A stretch of 64,000 nt of DNA from contig CM053252.1 in the NCBI GenBank assembly GCA_028583405.1, positions 40,864,197-40,928,196 on the forward strand, in the 5' to 3' direction. The position numbers and the translations under genes were made by a program. Source of the stretch: Pogonophryne albipinna (taxonomy: Eukaryota; Chordata; Actinopteri; Perciformes; Artedidraconidae). Every line of letters begins with the position of its first letter. Position 1 is the first letter of the stretch. Positions 58,001 through 64,000 of this stretch are shown one piece after another. Below the pieces are notes generated by a model. That model worked only from the letters and a program-made list of their open reading frames with translations, made no database searches and was not told the DNA's origin.

Positions 58001-59485
58001 GATCCTGAGCCAGTCCCCAAGAGTCCAGACCCCATTCTACGGCCAAACCGAGTGATAGGGAGTGTGACCTGGCCCATTGAAGCCAAGGTCAAACAGGCAA
58101 ACGTTGGAAATCCTGTCCCAAGAGGGTGCCCTCAGAATCGCTTGTTTGTGCCGGAGCAACTTCGATCTCAAGTTGTTCATTGGGCCCATACGTCTGTACT
58201 TACCTGTCATCCTGGAAATAAAAGGACCCTTTTCATGGTGAGACACAGATTCTGGTGGCCGGGGATGTGGAAGGATGTTGCAGAATATGTAGCAGCGTGC
58301 CCCGTGTGCGCCAGGAACAAGACTTCGCGGCAAGCTGCGGCAGGTCTTCTCCAACCTCTGCCCATTCCCAACAGACCATGGTCTCACATTGCTTTGGATT
58401 TTGTGACAGGATTACCAACATCGGCAGGTAATACCACCATACTCACTGTGGTTGATCGTTTTTCTAAAATGGCACACTTTGTCGCCATGCCCAAATTACC
58501 TAATGCCAAAGAAACAGCAGAGGCCATGTTGACCCATGTGTTCAGGATCCATGGTTTTCCCAGTGATGTCGTTTCAGACCGAGGCCCACAGTTCGTGTCA
58601 CGTTTTTGGAAGGAGTTTTGTCGCCTAATCCAAGCCACTGTTAGTCTGACCTCCGGATACCACCCACAGTCGAATGGACAAGCGGAGAGGATGAATCAGG
58701 ACTTGGAGACCTGTCTGAGATGTCTAGCGTCCGAGAAACCCACCACCTGGAGTAAGAGTCTGATTTGGGTGGAGTATGCGCACAACACTTTACCCACATC
58801 AGCCACTGGTATCTCCCCGTTTCAATGTGTCCATGGGTACCAACCTCCATTGTTTCCGGAGCTCGAGAAAGAGGTCACTGTACCATCAGCCCATGCTCTG
58901 GTTCGACGCTGCCGTCGGGTCTGGGCGGGAGTTCGCCATATGTTGCAGAGGAGTGCGGCTCGCATGAAAGTATTGGCCGACCGGAAACGACGTCCAGCCC
59001 CCAAGTACCAGGCCGGACAACAAGTGTGGCTATCTACCAAGGATCTTCCTCTCCATGTCGCCTCCAGGAAGCTGGCTCCCCGGTTCGTTGGTCCTTTTCC
59101 CATAGCCAAAGTGATTAACCCTGTTGCTGTCCGTTTATGTCTGCCAAGATCCATCAAGGTCCACCCCACGTTCCATGTCAGTAAGGTGAAACCGGTCAAA
59201 GTGAGCAGACTGGTCCCCGCCTCCACGCCCCCTCCACCTCCCCGGATTGTCGACGGAGGTCAAGTGTACACTGTGGACAAGATACTGTCTGAAAGGAAGA
59301 GGGGCCGAGGTAGACAGTTCCTGGTTGACTGGGTAGGGTATGGATTAGAGGAGAGGTGTTGGATCCCAGGCAGGTTCATCGTGGACAAAACTCTGATATC
59401 TGACTTTGATAGAGAACAGTCTCAGGCTTCAGGGACGTCAGGAGCCGTCCGTAAGAGGGGGGGTACTGTAAGGTTTCAGCGTTAG
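55034..59485 (+). CDS. Gag-Pol polyprotein of a Gypsy/sushi chromovirus (1483 aa)
   Basis: One open frame encodes everything needed for particle formation and copy-paste transposition. Gag spans residues 1 to about 350, with a CCHC knuckle, CFYCGQQGHVLVAC, near residue 330. The aspartic protease has ALIDSGADESLLD (about 387). RT has VYLDDILIFS (about 719) after PFGLCNAPAVF. RNase H begins near VEVDASNDGVGA (about 868). Integrase has an HHCC region ending CPVCARNK (about 1090), DFVTGLP (about 1122), SDRGPQF (about 1178) and QSNGQAERMN (about 1213). A C-terminal chromodomain (YTVDKILSERKRGRGRQFLV ... WVGYG, about 1411-1450) probably reads histone marks to guide insertion. I take the ATG at 55034 because it is 20 bp from the LTR and is the first in frame. 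Gag and pol are fused, where sushi-type relatives often have two frames. Confidence 0.96.
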   Translation: MDSADSTVVKTALQVQGTRLHQQAEQLTTMHQGVQDLNARQHNFQATVTTEINHLAEKMRDILTHLEARPAVPAAEFSGPAEVRVAERPVQIPMPSSALRLASPEMFSGDSGNCRPFLVQCDLHFKNQPAAFPTDQAKVAFIVSHLTGRAGAWATAEWARDSPVCQSLRLFMDSLKNIFDQTAPGRESARALVNIRQRQRRVADYAIEFRTLAAESGWNSAALFDAFLHGLADPIKDQLAPLELPVELDSLIAMAIRVDQRLAERLREKAASTPRFGRELQREHYGWRRNTRTSSPERPAPPSTAEEPMQLGRAKLTPEERQRRLRERRCFYCGQQGHVLVACPAKRSGSSAGRGTLVSRVTSFDPSSRRLTQVQIKLNDKTVSQDALIDSGADESLLDWELAKELKLNIVLLDQPLEASALDGRLLCTVTHRTEPIEMIIDQEHREHISFHLFNSAQQPLILGYPWLVKHNPHMDWLTGKVKGWGNECSRSCLASHTGSSGPHRAGNFKQASDRDSGTPSKQSDFPDLSKVPECYSDIKEVFNKTRATSLPPHRPYDCPIELLSGSTIPKGRLYSLSGPEREAMEEYIGSSLKAGLIRPSSSPAAAGFFFVGKKDGSLRPCIDYSPLNQITVKNRYPLPLISTAFELLQGAKVFTKLDLRNAYHLVRIREGDEWKTGFNTPTGHYEYLVMPFGLCNAPAVFQALINDVLRDFLNIFCFVYLDDILIFSPDTKTHVNHVHLVLQRLLANHLFVKAEKCEFHVNSVAFLGFVISPNKVEMDPAKVSDVANWPTPDSRKKVQQFLGFANFYRRFIRNFSAIASPLHVLTSPHVQFVWNPQAEKSFLELKKRFTTAPILTVPDRHRQFVVEVDASNDGVGAILSQRSAGDNKLHPCAYLSRKLSSAERNYDVGNRELLAVKIALEEWRHWLEGAEQDFLVWTDHKNLQYIRKVKRLNSRQARWALFFNRFRFTLSYRPGSQNGKPDALSRIYDPEPVPKSPDPILRPNRVIGSVTWPIEAKVKQANVGNPVPRGCPQNRLFVPEQLRSQVVHWAHTSVLTCHPGNKRTLFMVRHRFWWPGMWKDVAEYVAACPVCARNKTSRQAAAGLLQPLPIPNRPWSHIALDFVTGLPTSAGNTTILTVVDRFSKMAHFVAMPKLPNAKETAEAMLTHVFRIHGFPSDVVSDRGPQFVSRFWKEFCRLIQATVSLTSGYHPQSNGQAERMNQDLETCLRCLASEKPTTWSKSLIWVEYAHNTLPTSATGISPFQCVHGYQPPLFPELEKEVTVPSAHALVRRCRRVWAGVRHMLQRSAARMKVLADRKRRPAPKYQAGQQVWLSTKDLPLHVASRKLAPRFVGPFPIAKVINPVAVRLCLPRSIKVHPTFHVSKVKPVKVSRLVPASTPPPPPRIVDGGQVYTVDKILSERKRGRGRQFLVDWVGYGLEERCWIPGRFIVDKTLISDFDREQSQASGTSGAVRKRGGTVRFQR

Positions 59486-59999
59486 AATCGGGGAGCTTAT
59501 TGTGTTGTGTTATTCTGGTGGCCTTGCAGTTTATTTTGGTGTTGGCTCTGTCCTCTCGTTGCAGGTGTCATCACTTCCTGTCGTGGGGTGTCACTTGCCA
59601 GCTTGATTGTGATCTCCTGTTTCTGGATTGTTTGCACCTGTGCCTCATTAACTGTTGTGTATTTGTAGCCCTGTTCTCCTGTTGTCTTTTGTCGGTTCGT
59701 CTTGTCTATGTACCAAGTCCATGTCTGTATTCCCTCGGTTACCATTGAGCGTACTTTTAGTAGAACCTAGCGAACTTTTGAGTGTCCTAGTAGATCCTAA
59801 AAACCTTGTCATATTATTAGTTGAACCTAGCGAACTTTTGAGTATCCTAGTAGATCCTAAAAACCTTGTCACACTATTAGTTGAACCTAGCGAACTTTTG
59901 AGTATCCTAGTTGATCCTAAAACCTTTTGTATAATAAAAGGCATTCTTGGAAATCAAGAAAGAATCGTGCATCTGAGTCTTTGTGAGTCCTTCGTGTCA
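59467..59999 (+). repeat. Gypsy 3' LTR (533 bp)
   Basis: Same length as the 5' LTR with one substitution noticed. Followed directly by the TSD copy TTAAC. Confidence 0.97.
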
Positions 60000-60696
60000 T
60001 TAACTAGGTCAAATAAGATATGAATGAACAACAAAAATAAAATAAGCTACATTTATTTGTTATTGGCTATGGTAGGTTATTGGTTATTTTCATATACTTA
60101 TTTGATTATTAAAATGTAAACCGATCTTTTTCATATGGGTGTTTTAGAGTTGTACCCCTTAGATCAGTTCTCTAGTAATTGTGTGCTCAAAGTTTACCAG
60201 ATTGAAGCATTTTACTTTAAAATGTTCAACAAAATCTTCCCAGGGGGCATACCCCCGGACCCCCCTAGAGGATGTGACGTCCACCCCCCAATTCAAACAA
60301 GTTCATACAATAATGAATACATTTGAAGCCATTTTGACGTATATTACCTATGTCAATAAGTTTCTGTTTTTGTAGTGTATTGAGATTTTTCATTTATTCT
60401 TTACAAAATTTCACCTAGGGCAGCAAATTGGCTAGAACCGGCCCTGGTACTAGGCCTCAAGAGCCTTTCTTGTGCTGACACATAGAAACAAATTGGCGGG
60501 GCGCACTTCGCACGCACAAAAAAATCACACACTTACATTATGCTGGGCCCACGTGCCTTAGCACCGCTGCTATGACTCCATCCTAGGGGAAACACTGCAT
60601 ACAGTATGATGGCTTGAACTAGTGGGAGAAATGGCACAAGTAAATATATATGCACGTTCATTCTCACAACGCGTCAGACACAAGAAAATATACATT

Positions 60697-61250
60697 AAAG
60701 GGGACCTATCATGCAAAATGCACTTTGTGGTGTCTTTTATACATAAATACGTGTCCCCGGTGCGTCGGGGAACTCACGCAGCGTCAGAAAATAAAACCCT
60801 CTCTCTTTTCCTCCGTACCCAAATCTTTTAAAAACAGGGGTACAACGAGCGGATACAGATTTGCTGCCGATCTGACGTCAAATCGACAGCGGACCCACAG
60901 AAAATTGCTATCAGAAACAATGCCTGACGTGTTTTGGACGTAATCTCGTCTTTGTTTACATTAGCAAGCCTCGCTAACACTCAGAGCTAACCTGTACTGG
61001 AGAGCACATGTGTTTAAAAAGCAGGAAATAAAAAAAGGAACTCACCTTGTGATAAACCCGCAAGAGAAAAAGCATTTGAGATCCATCCTGTTTCAGAAAT
61101 AATCTTTAAAGTGGTTTAGAACAGGATGGCGTTTTATCACAGCAGAATGTAACTTTATCTCCGGTAGAATTCTGAGCAGGCATTAGCTCCGCCTCCTCTT
61201 TTTTTTTGTTCAAGCTAAGGACCCAAAATCTGCGTTTCTCTAACAGGGCT
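60697..61250 (+). mobile_element. MITE fragment (AAAGGGGACCTATCATGC end)
   Basis: AAAGGGGACCTATCATGCAA is the left end of a common teleost non-autonomous family whose 3' part resembles 34440-34560. No right end is found. The rest has no coding potential. Confidence 0.35.
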
Positions 61251-61379
61251 GTAAAAGAGGGGTCAAAAGGGTGGGTGGAGGGAGTCCGGAGGACGGGCTC
61301 GGGCCGACAGCCCAGGGGCACAGCGGAGGACCCGGAAGGTGGTCTCGGGCGGAAACCCCAACAGGACAGGATCAGGTGT

Positions 61380-61960
61380 TGGCAGGAAATCCGGTGGAAC
61401 CCCCAACAAAACAGGACATGGAGTTGGCAGGACCCTCAGCGGAACCCCCAACGACACTGGACGTGGAGTTGGAAGGACCCTCAGCGGAACCCCCAACGAC
61501 ACAGGACATGGAGTCGACAGGACCCTCAGCGGAACCCCAACGACACAGGACATGGAGTTGGCAGGACCCCCGACGAAACAGGTGTCGGCTGGACCCCCAA
61601 CGGCACAGGACATTGGGTTGGCAGGACCCCCGGTGAGACAGTAGTCGGCGGGGCCTCCAATGGCACAGGACATAGGGCTGGCAGGACCCCCGGCAGAAGA
61701 GTAGTCGGCGGGACCTCCAACGGCACAGGACATAGGGTTGGCAGGACTTCCGACAGTAGAGTAGTCGGCGGGGCCTCCAACGGCACAGGACATAGGGTTG
61801 GCAGGACCCCCGGCGGGACCCCCAACGGGACAGGAAATGGAGTTGGCAGGACCCCCGGCAGAAGAGTAGTCGGCGGGACCTCCAGCGGCACAGGACATAG
61901 GGTTGGCAGGACCCCCGGCAGAAGAGTAGTCGGCGGGACCGCCAACGGGACAGGACATTG
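61380..61960. repeat. Minisatellite of 45- and 60-bp units
   Basis: Early units are 45 bp (GGAACCCCCAACGACACAGG...), later ones 60 bp with an added AGAGTAGTCGGCG block. All lengths are multiples of 15, keeping a 15- or 20-residue reading repeat in frame on the minus strand (GGPADYSSAGGPANPMSCA). Confidence 0.85.
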
Positions 61961-61967
61961 GGTAGGG

Positions 61968-62212
61968 ACTTGAGAGGGGACTCGAGAGGTGACTTAAAAG
62001 GGGACTCGAGAGGGAACTCGAGAGGAGACTCGAGAGGGAACTCGAGAGGAGACTAGAGAGGGAACTCGAGAGGAGACTTGAGAGGGGACTCGAGAAGAGA
62101 CTCGAGAGATGACCTGAGAAGGAACTTTAGAGGGGACTCGAGAGGAGACTTGAGAAGATACTCGAGAGGGGACTCGAGAGGGAACTCGAGAGGTGACTTG
62201 AAAGTCGGCCGG
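61968..62212. repeat. 12-bp minisatellite (AGRGRACTCGAG), ~20 copies
   Basis: Degenerate XhoI-site-containing units; they translate on the minus strand as SRVP/SRVS repeats. Confidence 0.9.
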
Positions 62213-62215
62213 TAC

Positions 62216-62610
62216 GTCGACAGGACACGGGGTGCTGGAGTGGGCCGGACCACCGACAGAACACGAGGGGCTGCCGTTGGCCGGGGAGCCAGTACTGGAG
62301 CCGAAACTGGCTGTGTGGGCCGGTACTGGAGCAGGGACCATGGCTGCTGGGCACGGAACAGAAGCCTGGACTTTGGCTGTGTGAGCCAGGTAATGGAGCA
62401 TGGAAGCATGGCTGTGTGGGCCGGTACTGGTGCACGGATCCATGGCTGCTGGGCACGGAACCGGAACACGGAACCATGGCTGTGTGGGATGGTACTGGAG
62501 CACGGTACCATGACTGTGTGGGCCGGCACTGGAGCATGGAAACATGGCTGTAAGGTCCGGTTCTGGAGCGCGGACCATGGCTGCTGGGACCGGTACCTGA
62601 GTACGAGCTG
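62216..62610. repeat. Third minisatellite (GTGTGGGCCGGTACTGGAGC)
   Basis: Imperfect copies of a motif of about 45-60 bp (GCACGGAACCATGGCTG..., TGGGCCGGTACTGG). It follows the 12-bp array in the same minus-strand coding-type layout. Confidence 0.75.
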
Positions 62611-62927
62611 GCTTCCTGACCTTACGTTTCTTTGAGGTCTTTTGAAGGCTCCGTGGACCTCCAAACGCCAGGCGGGATCCCAAAAAAAGGGTCAGAAAAT
62701 GGAGACTGGCACTCAGGGCTGCGTGAGAAAACTCTGAGCCATTCAGGCAACGAGTTTCTCAAGCATGTTAGACACCTCCATTTGAGCCTTTTTGAGGATA
62801 GCCGATTCCCTTCGTGACGAGGTTACACTCCACTCGGCAAAATAACATTGAAGGGAAAAGTCTAGATCGAACAAATCTAACTCAAAATCCTCAATATCCA
62901 CTGGGTCCATTTTTGGTGGGATTATTC

Positions 62928-63293
62928 TGTCATGGCTGGAGGGCAAGGTACACAGGACCCAAAAGCAGAATATCCAAATTCAAAAAATACTTTTATTGCA
63001 AAAACTAGCAACAAAGTAAAAATAAGGCAAGGCAAAAAACACAAAAAATCCCTCTGAACAAAAAACCTTCCAACAACATCAAATAATCCCACAAAGACCA
63101 ACAGAAAAACCAGAACCTAAATGCACACAAACTAATCAACTGAACAGGACACATGTGAGGGGGGAGGAGACAACACAGGGCACCAGGTGCACACAATCAG
63201 CAGTAACAGACAAGACGGGAGGGGAAACACAGAGACAGGAAACCAAAGACAGAACCAGACATGACAAAAACACAACACAGACAGATCGTAACA
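62928..63293 (-). mobile_element. Gypsy-like LTR, minus strand (366 bp)
   Basis: On the minus strand it reads TGTTACGATCTGTCTGTGTT ... CAGCCATGACA, TG to CA. It shares its central block with the LTR at 50107-50494. Its partner LTR is not in view, so no TSD can be checked. Confidence 0.6.
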
Positions 63294-63652
63294 GTAGAAG
63301 CTCCACCACCGAGGGAGAGCGAGCACCATCTGTCGCTGGAGAAAGGTTCAGCTTTGCAACATGTTTCTGTCACTGAACAAAATGAACAGCCTGCTTTGTA
63401 ACACTCAGAAACAGCAACCAGCTGCCTGTGTGCCAAATACCCAAACAGTGGAAAGAGGAATTGGTCATTTTAACGACAAAATGTATTCATCAACAACTAA
63501 CCTTTGCTTTCTGCAAGACTGGCTGATCATGTGCATTTTTGATACAAGCAGGATCGATAAAAGAAACAATGAATTCAATATTTTTACCTTCTTAATTCCA
63601 TTAAAAATATTGAGTCAGCAAATCTCTCATCTCGGTTGCCGTGGGGTTAGAG
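63294..63652. other. No gene seen
   Basis: No ORF, RNA or element end recognised. Confidence 0.5.
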
Positions 63653-63782
63653 CAGTGGTTCTCAAACTTGTCCTCTCATTCCCCACTTTGAACAGGTGGG
63701 CCTTTTCAAGCCCCACCTGTTCCTCATCGCTCCAATAAACTGGAAGGCCAAGCTTAAAATTGTCAAATGTATCGTTCTATAA
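63653..63782 (+). mobile_element. hAT left end (CAGTGGTTCTCAAACTTG)
   Basis: Same terminal sequence as the complete hAT at 2742-3750. The right end lies beyond the window or is lost. Confidence 0.5.
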
Positions 63783-64000
63783 CAGGGGTCTCCAACCTTT
63801 TTTAGGATGAGAGCTACTTTCAAAAAATAAAACAAGTCGTGAGCTACTTTTACTCCTCTTTTTTAGTTTTTTGCAGTGTATATATTTAGCACATTTTAAC
63901 ATTATTATATGCTACCTTTAACCTTTGAGTGCTGTTTGGGTCTGTGGGACCCGTTTGCAGTGTTTACTCAAAGAACATGTATTCAATCTAATTATTTGAA
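63783..64000 (+). mobile_element. hAT left end (CAGGGGTCTCCAACC)
   Basis: Typical end followed by GAGAGCTACTTT, related to the inverted end at 52281. The element continues past the window edge. Confidence 0.55.

Larger units (their letters stand above)
54481..59999 (+). mobile_element. Young, intact Ty3/Gypsy chromovirus (Tf1/sushi type)
   Basis: Two 533-bp LTRs (TG...CA) differ at one base by eye and are flanked by exact TTAAC (54476-54480 and 60000-60004). A single open frame of 1483 codons encodes gag through a chromodomain. Order of RT, RNase H, integrase plus chromodomain defines the chromovirus branch of Gypsy; the gag resembles that of fish sushi elements. The purine tract before the 3' LTR (AAGAGGGGGGG, about 59453-59463) and the short leader are normal. 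It looks recently active. Confidence 0.96.
53860..60446. mobile_element. Non-autonomous hAT (CAGGGCCG ends) hosting the Gypsy element
   Basis: The ends CAGGGCCGATTTTTGG and GGCTAGAACCGGCCCTG are flanked by CTACTAGG (53852-53859) and GTACTAGG (60447-60454), a near-exact 8-bp TSD. The Gypsy element inserted into it later; its own sequence is about 1.06 kb. No transposase is seen. Confidence 0.82.
53631..60597. mobile_element. hAT5-like element (CAGTGTTTCCCCTA ends), 5-bp TSD
   Basis: The inverted ends CAGTGTTTCCCCTA and TAGGGGAAACACTG are flanked by exact CATAC (53626-53630 and 60598-60602). The duplication is 5 bp, not 8, which fits the hAT5 group as I recall it. Without its nested insertions the element is about 380 bp, so it is non-autonomous. 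Confidence 0.8.
61263..62910 (-). pseudogene. Repeat-rich ORF region behind a minus-strand LTR (gag-like?)
   Basis: Directly inside the LTR at 62928, the minus strand opens with an ATG at 62910: MDPVDIEDFELDLFDLDFSL, then CYFAEWSVTSSRRES, and stops at 62743. Further in, long open minus-strand frames run through three arrays (PVPAAM/RPTQP-like, SRVPSRVSS and GGPANPMSC-like), but they lie in different frames, and open frames also exist on the plus strand. The position of the ATG next to an LTR suggests the 5' coding part of a retroelement, such as gag. I recognise no domain, so this is inference from position. No RT or integrase follows. Confidence 0.4.

Noticed and set aside
61206..62683. Long ORFs on both strands as host genes (mucin- or collagen-like)
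   Set aside because: They follow minisatellite units, exist on both strands and lie in different frames; only kept as a possible retroelement region.

Overview
The window reads as teleost fish genomic DNA that is almost entirely transposable elements. I find no host protein-coding gene. The indicators are an RTE-clade LINE ending in GATG repeats, a Ty3/Gypsy chromovirus of the Tf1/sushi type, a Tx1-clade LINE inside a 5S rRNA gene, a tRNA-derived SINE with an L2-like tail, many hAT elements with CAG...CTG ends, PIF/Harbinger pieces, long CA microsatellites and a class I endogenous retrovirus (ERV).

Layout. 1-4.9 kb: intergenic repeats and one complete non-autonomous hAT (2742-3750). 4.9-13.8 kb: a decayed hAT transposase on the minus strand, split at one codon by an element with about 0.95-kb terminal inverted repeats (5893-13379). 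An RTE LINE with an intact ORF (9754-13133) sits in the right arm of that element. 14.0-30.6 kb: a nest of a TAACG-type hAT, a solo LTR (14071-15025), a GGGGCGCC-type hAT (about 15498-28823) and an ERV (15895-28186) whose 5' LTR carries another hAT (16030-17351). 31.5-33.6 kb: an IS3EU-like element containing an internally deleted hAT. 34.5-40.6 kb: fragments, a 2.6-kb inverted-repeat element, a Myb/SANT Harbinger fragment and a SINE. 40.6-42.1 kb: a tandem-repeat field. 42.7-49.7 kb: a 5S rRNA gene split by a Tx1-clade, Mutsu-like LINE; that LINE contains a Harbinger-like element, which itself contains a second copy of the solo LTR. 49.9-52.7 kb: a Gypsy-like LTR, a CA microsatellite and a hAT N-terminus. 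52.7-60.6 kb: stacked hAT elements around a very young, open Gypsy element (54481-59999). 60.6-64 kb: coding-type minisatellites behind a minus-strand LTR, then two hAT ends.

Target-site duplications (TSDs) fix the insertion order at most nests. Both LTR elements look young: one difference seen between LTRs over 533 bp (Gypsy) and one over 433 bp (ERV). The Gypsy element has one uninterrupted 1483-codon gag-pol frame and a possible self-priming site. The ERV has a gammaretrovirus-like layout: gag and pol share a frame across a UAG, and env overlaps the end of pol. It also carries a few coding breaks. Other elements are fragments or non-autonomous, except the RTE, whose ORF is intact.

All family names come from motif recognition by eye. 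No database search was run.
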